Shown piece after piece: positions 24,300-33,295 of a stretch of 64,000 nt of DNA. A program made the position numbers and the translations under genes. Each line of letters starts with the position of its first letter. Position 1 is the first letter of the stretch. The stretch spans positions 4,632,001-4,696,000 of the forward strand of contig NZ_CP133017.1 of assembly GCF_030866765.1 (NCBI RefSeq), read 5' to 3'. The stretch is from Paenibacillus silvisoli (GTDB lineage: Bacteria; Bacillota; Bacilli; Paenibacillales; Paenibacillaceae). Under the pieces are notes generated by a model that made no database searches, was not told the origin of the DNA, and was given only the letters and a program-made list of their open reading frames with translations.

Positions 24300-26714
24300 T
24301 TAGACAAATTGTACGGTCAGCTTGTCGTCGACCTTTGCGTGCTTCCGGGAAACGACGATTTTGACGCCGCCTTCTTCTTGCACGTCGTAATCGGCGCTTG
24401 ACGCAATTTGGCGTGCCGTTTCGATGGCGATTACATCCTCCGGCTGCGTCAGACGGAACGAAATCGAATCCGCCGCTACGGCGATAATTTCGGCTGTCGC
24501 ATACGCAATGCGTTCATCGCCGAACGACATCCCGATCGGAAGCATGTAGCCGTCCTTGCTGCCAATGGTCAGTTTACGTCCGCCGAACAGCTTCTCGCCA
24601 TTTCCGGTCAGCTGCAGCTCCTTCTCGAAGCCGTCCAAATTGAGCACGTGCACGAACCGTTCGCCTTCGGAATTCGAAGTCGACGTCGTGAAAATTCCGT
24701 AGTAGCCGTTGTCATGCGTCAAGCCCGCCTTTGCGCCTAAGCGCTCGAGCGCGGTTTTGAACAACGGTACATCGCCGCTGTACGCCGTCGCGATGACGAT
24801 TGCGCGGCCGCTCTGGCCGACCTTCGCTTCAACGCCGCATACGGCTCCGGAATCGTACATGCGCATGAACACTTCGCCGTCTCCCGGCGCAAGCCGCTGC
24901 GCGAAATGCGTATGCACCTCCGGACGGCCGGCAGCCCAGCCTTCCGCTGCGACGGACGGCCAAGAATGCGGTCCGTTCTGGATATGGCCCTCCACTTGGA
25001 TGCCCAGCGCATCGCTAAGAATCGTGCATGGCTTGCCCTCCATATCGAACTGCGGTACTTCGCCGTACAGCAGCAGTCCGCCGCCTGCAGTCAAGTAGTC
25101 CGCCAGCTTCCGTTGGATCGCCGCGCTCAAGTAGCGGGCGCACGGCAGCGCGAGTACAGGCGCTGCCTGCGGATCAAGCGGCTTGTTCTGAATGTCGACC
25201 GAGCTGAACCTGTAGCCGGCCAGCAGCATGCCGCGAGCCATGATTTCCCAGCCGCCGTAGGCGCGGTTAGCTTCGATGTTCTGGAGGATCTCTTTCGTTC
25301 TGTCGCTCTTCGGATACCGGTATTCGGTCATGTAGTAGTCCGGAATGAACGCAAACGCGACGCCGTCGCGCTCCTCGTTCATCACGGCGAGCTTGTCCTT
25401 CACCGCCATCATCGTCTTGATGGCCCGCCGCATGCGCGGATAGGTGTAGTTCAGCTCCCCTTCCGGGCTGACCGGAGCCGCGAAGCCGTGTCGCTCGCCG
25501 GTGAACGCGACGCGGTCGTTGCCGTCGCCGAGCTTCTGATCCATGCGGTAGTTGATGCCGCCCGTCATCAGATAGTAGTTGATCATCCGGTTGCCCTGCG
25601 CGATGCACATCCGCGTCTTGAAATCGGCTGCGGATACGTCGTAACGGCCGCCGTAGTTGTTGCCGTAGTTGCCGTCGCCGCATTCGAACTCCAGCGAGGT
25701 CAACGGCTGTTCCGGCAGATGGACGGCGTCCATGAAGCCGTTGATCAGGTACAGGTCCTGGAAGTTGCTCATCGTCAAGTCGCCGAAATAAATATCGGAG
25801 CCCGACAGATAGCCCGGCGCTTGCGTGTAGGATTCATACAGCTGGCTGATCCCGATCGGATAGGTAAAGCCGCGACCGCCGCCTGTGCCGTGGATGTTGA
25901 CGAAGAACGGCACGCCGGTCACGCCGAACTCCTCGGCGCACGCTCTCAGCGTCGCCACATAGCGGGCGAACCGGTTGCGCATGTAGTAGCCTAGATCGTG
26001 AAGCAGCTCCGCCGTATACGTTTCCTTCGGCGAACGGATCGCTTCCAGCCGTTCGGCTTCGTTCTCCAGGCTGAACGGATAGCGCTGCTGCAGTTCGCCA
26101 TCGTTATACGTACGGCCAAGCCATGCGGCAAAATCGGCCACGACGTTCTCGGTCAGATCCGGGCAGTTGCTCACCCAGGACAGCATGCCGATCTCGTTGT
26201 CGAGCTGAACGCCGATGATGCTGCCGCCCTTGCCATGCAGGCGAGGCGCGACTACGGCCATCACCGCCGCATACCAATTACGCGCTGCCGCTAGGAAGTT
26301 CGGCGCCAAGTAGTCCAATGTGCGAGTCGTCGCTGCCGCGCCGTCCCAGCCGTAAGGGATCACTTCCGGATATTTCTCGTACACCCAGAACGGAACGCCT
26401 TCGTTCTTCATTTCCGCCATAATGAACGGACCCGGACGAACGAAGAAATATAGCCCGTTCTCTTCGCAAAGGTCGATGAAGCCCGCCAGATCCAGCTCCG
26501 GGCGAGTATGGCCGTCAAGGTCGAACTCCCCTTCCACCGGCTCATGACACAGCCATGGGACGTACGATGCGACCGCGTTGCAGCCCGCGTCCTTCAGCTT
26601 GTCGATGCGGTCCTGCCACTCATGGCGCTGTAACCGGTAATAGTGAACCTCGCCGCACATAATGAGCTGAGGCTTGCCGTCGATAACGATTTGCTTATTG
26701 ATGATTTCAATCAT
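24300..26714 (-). CDS. GH35 family beta-galactosidase
   Basis: An 804-residue glycoside hydrolase. The N-terminal TIM barrel shows the GH35 signature GEVHYYRLQRHEWQDRI and FFVRPGPFIMAE; the probable acid/base is E174 in GVQLDNEIG, and the nucleophile lies in SLEFECGDG near residues 342-344. A beta-galactosidase-type middle domain and beta-sandwich C-terminus follow. No signal peptide is seen, so it acts in the cytoplasm and removes terminal beta-galactosyl residues from imported oligosaccharides. The frame extends upstream to 26861, but the ATG at 26714 (MIEIINKQ) has AGGAG 12 nt upstream and fits the domain start. It is followed by its own terminator. Confidence 0.9.
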   Translation of the reverse strand: MIEIINKQIVIDGKPQLIMCGEVHYYRLQRHEWQDRIDKLKDAGCNAVASYVPWLCHEPVEGEFDLDGHTRPELDLAGFIDLCEENGLYFFVRPGPFIMAEMKNEGVPFWVYEKYPEVIPYGWDGAAATTRTLDYLAPNFLAAARNWYAAVMAVVAPRLHGKGGSIIGVQLDNEIGMLSWVSNCPDLTENVVADFAAWLGRTYNDGELQQRYPFSLENEAERLEAIRSPKETYTAELLHDLGYYMRNRFARYVATLRACAEEFGVTGVPFFVNIHGTGGGRGFTYPIGISQLYESYTQAPGYLSGSDIYFGDLTMSNFQDLYLINGFMDAVHLPEQPLTSLEFECGDGNYGNNYGGRYDVSAADFKTRMCIAQGNRMINYYLMTGGINYRMDQKLGDGNDRVAFTGERHGFAAPVSPEGELNYTYPRMRRAIKTMMAVKDKLAVMNEERDGVAFAFIPDYYMTEYRYPKSDRTKEILQNIEANRAYGGWEIMARGMLLAGYRFSSVDIQNKPLDPQAAPVLALPCARYLSAAIQRKLADYLTAGGGLLLYGEVPQFDMEGKPCTILSDALGIQVEGHIQNGPHSWPSVAAEGWAAGRPEVHTHFAQRLAPGDGEVFMRMYDSGAVCGVEAKVGQSGRAIVIATAYSGDVPLFKTALERLGAKAGLTHDNGYYGIFTTSTSNSEGERFVHVLNLDGFEKELQLTGNGEKLFGGRKLTIGSKDGYMLPIGMSFGDERIAYATAEIIAVAADSISFRLTQPEDVIAIETARQIASSADYDVQEEGGVKIVVSRKHAKVDDKLTVQFV

Positions 26715-26872
26715 GTGAATGTGATTCTCCTGACTGTGTCTATAGTAATTGAAACTGAATTTAGAATAGCGACCGCAGAAGCGGAGTGGGCGATCATGGT
26801 GGAGAAACGAAGTGATCGTTTGCCCTGGATGAATGAATTTGCATGGCGCTAGCCACGCCAATCAATCATCCT

Positions 26873-26930
26873 TTGTACCCGGATTTCAACCGCTACGCGG
26901 AATTTGAAATTCAAAGAAATCTGGGTACAA
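26873..26930. repeat. Inverted repeat upstream of the GH35 gene
   Basis: TTGTACCCGGATTTC (26873-26887) and its near-perfect inverse (26916-26930, one mismatch) enclose a 28-bp loop. It lies between the Gfo/Idh/MocA gene end and the GH35 start. No T run follows, so it may be an RNA structure or an operator pair. The remainder of the gap 26715-26989 shows nothing I can identify. Confidence 0.6.
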
Positions 26931-26989
26931 CAGCGATCGGAACCATGATACGCACGCGCAGCGCATGCGCCACAGCGTTTCTATTTCCG

Positions 26990-28114
26990 TTACAACTTAA
27001 TCGCCAACGACTTCGACGACTCGATAATCTCTTCAACCGTCACTTCGCGTTCCAGCTGATTGGACAAATAGATGCCCTCGCTCACCAGAATCGTTTGCAG
27101 CGCGATTTCCGCTGTCGGCAGAAGCTTGACACGGCCTTGAAGGGCCGCAATCCAGTGCTGCTGCGACGAGTCGTAGGCATCCGTATTCTCGCGAAGCTGG
27201 TGCCAGCGGTAATCGGCGTAGCCGAGGTCGAACGTCGCGTCCATATCCATGTCGCTCAGTATCGTGTGGTAGCTGAACGGCGTTTTGCCTTGGCTCGTAT
27301 AGCCCGGCAGGCGGATGCCGCCGGCGTTGCCGACGAGGCTGCTGCCTTCGAAGCCGTTCAGATGGATCGCCCACGCTTCGATGATGTCGAGCGTCAGCCC
27401 GCCTTCGAACCGGACGAAGCCGACGCCGAGCTCCTCGACATCGAAGCCGCTGATCGCCCGGCGCGTTTCATCCATCGCAACCTCTTGATACGTCTTGCCG
27501 GTAACGGTTTTCACCTTCGGCAGATCCATCAGATAGAGCAGCTGCGAGATGCGGTAAACGCCCATATCGAACAGCGCGCCGCCGGATGCGGTCGCCTTCC
27601 GGTTGAATTCCTTCGTCGCGTACCCGTCCACGAACGGGCGGCCGCGGCGCCGGTGGCCGGTCGAACGCGCATGGTACAGCTTGCCGAGCTTGCCTTCCTC
27701 GATGAGCATCTTCGCCGCCTTCGTCTCGGTTTGATAAATGAAGGCAAGCTGCACGTGCAGCATCTTGCCGGTCTCCTTCGCCGCATCGAGCATGCGTTTG
27801 CCGTCCGCGTAAGAGCCTGCGATCGGCTTCTCGCAGTAGACATGCTTGCCGGCTTCCAGCGCGGCGATCGTGATCGGCGCATGCAGGTTGTTATGCAAGC
27901 AGACGTCGATGGCGTCAAGATCGTCGCGGGCGATGAGCTCGCGGAAATCGGTATACGTATGCGGTACGTGGAATTGCTCTGCCATCTTCTTCAGCTGCGT
28001 CTCATTGGTGTCGCATAGCGCGATCACTTCCGCGCCTTCGATCTTCTCGTACTTCTCCAAATGATCCTTGCCGATCAGCCCTGCGCCGATAATACCGATT
28101 CTGATCTTGCTCAT
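26990..28114 (-). CDS. Gfo/Idh/MocA-family oxidoreductase
   Basis: A 374-residue dehydrogenase with the Rossmann motif GIIGAGLIGKDH, the family motif HVYCEKPIAG and the central SGGALFDMGVYRISQLLYL. GGAGG lies 10 nt before the ATG, and the start overlaps the upstream TIM-barrel gene stop by 4 nt (ATGA), so the two are translationally coupled. Pairs of such dehydrogenases with xylose-isomerase-like proteins act in inositol and 3-keto-glycoside pathways; which one applies here is unknown. Confidence 0.92.
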   Translation of the reverse strand: MSKIRIGIIGAGLIGKDHLEKYEKIEGAEVIALCDTNETQLKKMAEQFHVPHTYTDFRELIARDDLDAIDVCLHNNLHAPITIAALEAGKHVYCEKPIAGSYADGKRMLDAAKETGKMLHVQLAFIYQTETKAAKMLIEEGKLGKLYHARSTGHRRRGRPFVDGYATKEFNRKATASGGALFDMGVYRISQLLYLMDLPKVKTVTGKTYQEVAMDETRRAISGFDVEELGVGFVRFEGGLTLDIIEAWAIHLNGFEGSSLVGNAGGIRLPGYTSQGKTPFSYHTILSDMDMDATFDLGYADYRWHQLRENTDAYDSSQQHWIAALQGRVKLLPTAEIALQTILVSEGIYLSNQLEREVTVEEIIESSKSLAIKL

Positions 28115-28902
28115 GCCTCACGCACCTCCGCCTTCCGAGCTTGCATAAGCGCCCATGTGTTGCGGACGGACGCGAACTGCCACGCCACTTGCGCATATTC
28201 GTTTCTCGACGAGTGATGCTCAATGCCGATATGTCCTTGATAACCGGCCTCCTGCAGAAGGGTCAGCTTCTCCTCGCAATTCGGGACGACCCAAGCGGCC
28301 AAATGCGTGTGGAACGCGTACTTCGCGCACAAGCGGTCGCCGTTCTCCTTGTCTACATCCCAATTCTCCAAATGAAGCAGGATGCCGAAATTCGGATGAT
28401 CGACCGCCTCATACAGCTTGCGAATATTTTCAGGGACCCGTGAACAGCCCCAATGGTTTTCCGGACCGACCATGAAGCCGTTCTCCGCCGCAAAGCTCGC
28501 GTATTCCTTATAGCGCTTAACCGTATAATCGAACTGCTCCGCGCTCATCTCGTTCTCGCGGCCGCCCATATCGATCCGCACCGTTTGCGCGCCCAGAATG
28601 ACCGCGGCCCGTAAATTGGCCAATCCGTTCTGATAAAATTGCTCGCGCTTAACGGGGTCGACATCCCACACCTCCGCCGCATCCACGCAAAGGTTCGCTA
28701 CGTACATGCCCTTCTCATCCAGTGCTTCCCGCAGCTTCCGCAAATAAGCCTCGTCGTAGCTTTCAAACATCATGTTCCAAATATCGGCCGAATCCAGGTG
28801 ATACCGGTACTTTACCGTTTCGAAATAGCCAAAGAGGTCGATTTTGCCTTCGCTGTGCAGTCCGTGAAACGAATACGATGGAATGGAATATCTGATCTTC
28901 AT
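28111..28902 (-). CDS. Sugar phosphate isomerase/epimerase-like TIM barrel
   Basis: A 263-residue xylose-isomerase-like TIM barrel (AP endonuclease family 2 fold). Candidate metal ligands are Glu in GPENHWG, Asp and His near HLENWDVD and HTHLAAW, and Glu in HIGIEHHSS. It would isomerise or epimerise a sugar derivative, or cleave a keto-glycoside. The start was moved from 28965 to the ATG at 28902 (MKIRYSIP), with GGGAGG 8 nt upstream; the upstream frame is not conserved in character. It is coupled to the Gfo/Idh/MocA gene. Confidence 0.88.
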   Translation of the reverse strand: MKIRYSIPSYSFHGLHSEGKIDLFGYFETVKYRYHLDSADIWNMMFESYDEAYLRKLREALDEKGMYVANLCVDAAEVWDVDPVKREQFYQNGLANLRAAVILGAQTVRIDMGGRENEMSAEQFDYTVKRYKEYASFAAENGFMVGPENHWGCSRVPENIRKLYEAVDHPNFGILLHLENWDVDKENGDRLCAKYAFHTHLAAWVVPNCEEKLTLLQEAGYQGHIGIEHHSSRNEYAQVAWQFASVRNTWALMQARKAEVREA

Positions 28903-29022
28903 GTCCATAGCCTCCCGATTAACGTGATTGTGAACGCTGTTGATCGTAGGTGCGCATGCAGACAAGCCTCAGTACACTAATTATCCCTATTCACTGCTTC
29001 TTCCTCTATTTCCAAAAAAATA

Positions 29023-29075
29023 AAAAAGAATCCGCATGCGGCGCTTGAGCCGGAACCGCCGGGAAGGCGGTTCCG
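29023..29075 (-). terminator. Terminator region of the large transport operon
   Basis: Minus strand: a 9-bp stem GGAACCGCC/GGCGGTTCC is followed by a short CCGCATGCGG palindrome and two T-rich runs. It lies about 70 bp after the last permease. The 28909-29022 stretch then holds the likely but unrecognised promoter of the TIM-barrel gene. Confidence 0.75.
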
Positions 29076-29143
29076 CGAGCTCTTGCAGCGCGCATTCCCT
29101 TACAGTGCAATGTGGAAACTGCTTGGGCGGATTCTTAGTTGGC

Positions 29144-30106
29144 TTATTCCCCTGTAATACCTGTCTTATCGACAACCTCAACGAATCGGCGTTGCGCGAA
29201 CATGTACAGCACGAGCAGCGGAAGCACGATCAAGAGCGTACCCGCCATCCGGATCGATTCGTTAATGTTTTGCTTGCCGCCAACCGCTTGGCCGCCGCCA
29301 TACAAGCGAGCGAACGAGTCATTGAACGTTTTCAGCTGCAGCGGAAGCGTCGTCATGCTGTCGCCCAAGTAAAGCGACGTCAAGTACGTCTCATTCCAGT
29401 GCCATACCGTCGAGAAGAGCATAACGACGACGATGGCAGGCATCGAGATCGGCAGGATCAGCTGGAAGAACGTACGGATAAAGCCGGCGCCGTCCATTTG
29501 AGCCGCTTCTTCGAGCGATACCGGGATCGTCCGGAAAAACTGCGTGTAGATCAGAATAAACAGAACGCCTTTGATCCCTTGCGCGAAGATCGTCGGAATG
29601 ATGAACGGAAGCGACGACCCGAGCATGTGGTACTCGTTGAACATCAAGTAAAGCGGAATCATAACGACTTGGTTCGGTACGATGAACGTAATCATCATGA
29701 GCGCGAAAATGATGTTTTTGCCCGGGAAACGGAACTTCGCGAGTCCGTAGCCGACAACGGCGCAAGAAACGGTTTGTCCGATCGCCGGTACGACGGAGTT
29801 CAGAACCGAATTCCAGAACGTATCCATGTAATTGAGGACGTGCCACGCCTGGGTGAAGTTGTCAAAGAAAAACTTCTGCGGAATCCAAAGCACCGTCGGA
29901 TCAAGCAGGTCTTCCAAGCTTTTGAAGCTTTGCGAAACCAGATACAGGATCGGGTACAAGTAAACGAATCCGACGCTGATCAACAAGCCGTATACGAACA
30001 GCTTGAAGATAAAGCCGTCGTTGCCCTGCCGTCCCAGCAAGATGCGTTTGACGAGCTGGTAGGCGCTGAACAGGTTCGATTTTTGCAGCTTCTTCATCTG
30101 TTCCAT
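29144..30106 (-). CDS. ABC sugar permease (MalG-type), second pair
   Basis: A 320-residue permease with six helices and the EAA loop EEAAQMDGAGFIRTFFQLILP. It is the last gene of the long operon. Its ATG overlaps the stop of the preceding permease by 1 nt (TAATG), with GGAGGAG 8 nt upstream. It pairs with the product of 30106-30996. A helix near residue 40 follows a basic, Gln-rich N-terminus longer than in most MalG proteins. Confidence 0.92.
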   Translation of the reverse strand: MEQMKKLQKSNLFSAYQLVKRILLGRQGNDGFIFKLFVYGLLISVGFVYLYPILYLVSQSFKSLEDLLDPTVLWIPQKFFFDNFTQAWHVLNYMDTFWNSVLNSVVPAIGQTVSCAVVGYGLAKFRFPGKNIIFALMMITFIVPNQVVMIPLYLMFNEYHMLGSSLPFIIPTIFAQGIKGVLFILIYTQFFRTIPVSLEEAAQMDGAGFIRTFFQLILPISMPAIVVVMLFSTVWHWNETYLTSLYLGDSMTTLPLQLKTFNDSFARLYGGGQAVGGKQNINESIRMAGTLLIVLPLLVLYMFAQRRFVEVVDKTGITGE

Positions 30107-30996
30107 TACGCGCTCCTCCTCTTCCTTCTCACGGTCACGTCATCGTTGTTGCGGAACAGCAGCAGAATGAACAGCAAGAATACGAATATGACGCCGAAGT
30201 AAATCCATGCCAAAGCCGTTGCGTAACCGAAGCCTGTCGTCAGGTTGAACATATTCGCCTTGATGACCTCGATGACATCGCTGAACGAGTTCGTGAACAG
30301 ATCGACCGTCGTATAAATCATGTTTACCGCGATGAACGGCTTGATCGCCGGCAGCGTAACCTTCCAGAAGCTAACCCACGGCGAAGCGCCGTCGATGGAA
30401 GCCGCTTCGTACACCTGCTTGTTCACCTTCTGCAAGCCGGCCAGGAAGATCAGAATTTGCACGCCGGAAAACCACAAAATCAAGATGAGCTGTTGAATGA
30501 GATTGATGATCGGCGACGACCATGCCGGGCTCAAATTGTCCTTGATAATCTCGATAATGCCGTATTTCTCGACGAGCGGGATCGCGGTCGCCCCTTGGCT
30601 GAACAGCTCGTTGACGACCTCGCCGCTCGTAATGACGACCGGAAGGAAGAAGATCGCCCGGAACAGCCCTTTCGCCTTGATCGGCTGGTTGATCAGAAGC
30701 GCGACCAGCATCGAGAACACGATGATGATCGGGATCATGCCGACCGCCGACTTTATGAACAGCAGCAGCTTCTCGACAAACTCCGGATCGTCCAGGAACG
30801 CGTATTTATAGTTGTCCGTTTTGATGTATTGCGTGACGATGCCCTCTGCGCTGATCGTTACCCGGTTAAAGCTCAGAAAAATCGAATAGTAGATCGGATA
30901 AGCCATAAACAGAAGGAAGCCGATCACCCAAGGAAGCACGAGCACGTATCCGGTCAGCGCTTCCCGCATTTTTTTGGTTACCTTCAACTTACTCAC
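30106..30996 (-). CDS. ABC sugar permease (MalF/UgpA-type), second pair
   Basis: A 296-residue permease with six helices and the EAA loop YEAASIDGASPWVSFWKVTLP in part. It overlaps the DUF5696-like gene by 8 nt. The start is given as GTG at 30996; the TTG three codons later has GGGGGTGAG at a better distance and may be the real one. It pairs with the product of 29144-30106, giving the operon a second complete membrane channel. Confidence 0.9.
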   Translation of the reverse strand: MSKLKVTKKMREALTGYVLVLPWVIGFLLFMAYPIYYSIFLSFNRVTISAEGIVTQYIKTDNYKYAFLDDPEFVEKLLLFIKSAVGMIPIIIVFSMLVALLINQPIKAKGLFRAIFFLPVVITSGEVVNELFSQGATAIPLVEKYGIIEIIKDNLSPAWSSPIINLIQQLILILWFSGVQILIFLAGLQKVNKQVYEAASIDGASPWVSFWKVTLPAIKPFIAVNMIYTTVDLFTNSFSDVIEVIKANMFNLTTGFGYATALAWIYFGVIFVFLLFILLLFRNNDDVTVRRKRRSA

Positions 30997-33295
30997 CCCC
31001 GATGACAGCGAAGCTCTTCGCCTTGACGCCGACTCCGTTGTATGTGTAGTCGCTGGACGTATAGTTTACAACGATTTCCACACCGTTTGAATATTTGACC
31101 GCCGAGATGCCGTAATTCGGCACGACGCGCGCTTCGATCGTTGCGTCTTGGACCTTGCGCAGCGCTTGATTCACGGCATTGTAGGTTTCTTTGATCGGTT
31201 GCTCCAAATCGGTATATTGCGTTGTCAGCAGGTCCACCGAAGGCGTGTCTCTCAGCTTCCAGTAAGGCTCATGCGTCAGCAGGAACGCCGGATATTGACC
31301 GTAATCGATCATGCGCAGCGTATCCTCGCGCGGGCTGGAGGCCGAGTTGGACGGCCAGCTGAAGTAATCGATGTAGCCATGCAGCACGATTTGCAGGAAC
31401 GGAACCGTATCCGTTTCATACATGTACTGCGAGGAGCCGCTGCCCATGCCGAAGAACGTATCCGTGTATTTCCACAAATAGTCGTTCGCTTGATACACCG
31501 CCAGCTCGTTCACGTTTTCTTTGACGTTCGCGGCAAGCTCGCGGTACGCGTCCACGGTTTGCTCGCGCGTGAACGGGTGCTTCTTGTTGTAGTCGGAAAC
31601 GAGGGTGCTGCCCGTAATGTCGAGCGCCAGCCCATCCACGCCAAGATCCTTCATTTCCTCGGCATCTTCCTTCGCCAGCTTAACCGATTTGCTCGGGTTA
31701 ATGTCCCGCGCCATAATATCGTCGAAGAAATCGCTGTCGCCAAAGCCGAAGAACGGGAACTCGTTAATTTCGTTATTGATCGCCCGAACCGCGTCGGACT
31801 TGAAGTTGATCCGGTCGGATTTTTCAAAGGCGATCGTATAGTTATTGTACAGATAGAGCGGAATGTCTTTGCCTTCCAGGTACTTCTTCAGGTCTTTCAG
31901 ACCCGAAGCGCCGCCAAGCTTCGACTCGACCGGGAACTCGGCAGGACGTTCGCCGTTCAAGCCGCCGTCATTCCAGCCCTCCAGCACCGTCTTCAAGTTC
32001 GTGATGCCGTTCTTCGCCAGGCTGTCGACGATCGTCTTCGCCTGATCGAACGTCGTCATCGGAACGACCTTGGCGCCGAACGCGCTCGGTTCCGTCTCGC
32101 CGCCCAGCAGGCGGAGCTGCATCGGAACGTCCTCTTTAGGCTTCGTCAATTTTTCTTTGACGAGCTCGCCTTTCTCCTGCAGGTACGTTCTGTACGACTT
32201 CGCCATCCCTACATAATCCGCGTCCTTGCCGGCCAGGAATTTATACCGGACCTGACGGTTCGTCTTGAGCGATTCCTTCTGGAACGTGTTGTAGCCGCCC
32301 ATCGACTTACTTGTCGGCTGGAAGTAGCCGTAACGGACTTCAAACTTCGGAGAGACCCAATAGAAATCGGTGCTCACTCCGCTTGGATACGCAACGACCT
32401 TGGCGTTGTACCGGCCGTCCTCGACGATGCCGAGGACGCCGTTTTGGCCTGCGCCGTGCACGACTCCGAATACGGGAACCGACGTGCGGCCCGTGTTGCT
32501 GTTGCCGTCCGACGTGTAGTCCGTACCGTAAATCTTGCCGACGTAAGGCTCGTCAAACCGCGAATGCCCTTTGTTGAAACGGATCAGCGCGCCGGTACGG
32601 TCCGGAATGAACATATAGCCCGGGATATCCGCCTTGTGAACCGCGCCGAGGAACGGATACGCCTGGAGCGAAGCGATTTTGTTGTCGCCCTTCTCCCACA
32701 TCGAATCCTGCGGGAACGTCACGACAAGCGAGTCGTTCTCGATCTTCACTTCAAGCGCAAGACCGGCATTCAGCGTTTCGAACGTAAGCTTCACGCGCAC
32801 GCCTTGCTCGATCGGCTCCGTGCCGTCGACTTTGCCGCCGAGCGACAAGTAGTTGCCCGTGCTCAGCATTTCGTCGGCATTGTAGTATTCGAGCAAGATC
32901 GGCGACTTGATGGCCGTCTGCCACTCTTCGTTCAGCTGTGCCGATTGCAAATCCGCGTCGTTCGGCGTGGATGCCCATACATAGCCGGTCTGCTTGTTCT
33001 TCACCATAATGGCGAGCGAAGCGTTCGACATGTACAGCTCCAGCGAGCCAGACTCGCCGATCTTCTTATAGTCGGCCGGAATGGTGCGGCTTGCGATCGC
33101 GCCGGCCGCTTTCTCCGGCATGGTGTAGTTGTTCGAGCGATAAGGGAATGAGCCTTCCTCTTTATTGAGAACGATCTTGCTCTGACCTTCGGTGGACTGA
33201 TGCTCTACCGTAGCTCCGTATGCAAACTGATACAATCCAAACGCTGCGAGAGCGGTACCCGCGACCAGGACAATCGGTTTCTTTTTATTGGACAC
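30989..33295 (-). CDS. DUF5696-like protein, membrane-anchored, glycosidase-like
   Basis: A 768-residue protein with one N-terminal hydrophobic segment (residues 8-27) that would export and probably anchor it. Residues about 60-350 look like a beta-rich domain; about 400-700 look like a TIM-barrel hydrolase, with DLGVDGLALDITGSTLVSD and YLYNNYTIAFEKSD among the barrel strands. I recognise it as the DUF5696 type found beside Yip1-like proteins and ABC permeases in Paenibacillus; its function is not established. An extracellular glycoside hydrolase that prepares the substrate for uptake is a plausible reading. Start is GTG at 33295, with AGAGGTGA 6 nt upstream, overlapping the Yip1 gene by 11 nt. 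Confidence 0.8.
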   Translation of the reverse strand: MSNKKKPIVLVAGTALAAFGLYQFAYGATVEHQSTEGQSKIVLNKEEGSFPYRSNNYTMPEKAAGAIASRTIPADYKKIGESGSLELYMSNASLAIMVKNKQTGYVWASTPNDADLQSAQLNEEWQTAIKSPILLEYYNADEMLSTGNYLSLGGKVDGTEPIEQGVRVKLTFETLNAGLALEVKIENDSLVVTFPQDSMWEKGDNKIASLQAYPFLGAVHKADIPGYMFIPDRTGALIRFNKGHSRFDEPYVGKIYGTDYTSDGNSNTGRTSVPVFGVVHGAGQNGVLGIVEDGRYNAKVVAYPSGVSTDFYWVSPKFEVRYGYFQPTSKSMGGYNTFQKESLKTNRQVRYKFLAGKDADYVGMAKSYRTYLQEKGELVKEKLTKPKEDVPMQLRLLGGETEPSAFGAKVVPMTTFDQAKTIVDSLAKNGITNLKTVLEGWNDGGLNGERPAEFPVESKLGGASGLKDLKKYLEGKDIPLYLYNNYTIAFEKSDRINFKSDAVRAINNEINEFPFFGFGDSDFFDDIMARDINPSKSVKLAKEDAEEMKDLGVDGLALDITGSTLVSDYNKKHPFTREQTVDAYRELAANVKENVNELAVYQANDYLWKYTDTFFGMGSGSSQYMYETDTVPFLQIVLHGYIDYFSWPSNSASSPREDTLRMIDYGQYPAFLLTHEPYWKLRDTPSVDLLTTQYTDLEQPIKETYNAVNQALRKVQDATIEARVVPNYGISAVKYSNGVEIVVNYTSSDYTYNGVGVKAKSFAVIGGE

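Noticed and set aside
31148-33151. 667-codon frame on the plus strand opposite the DUF5696-like gene
   Set aside because: Antisense shadow; Arg/Val-rich composition without domains or start signals.
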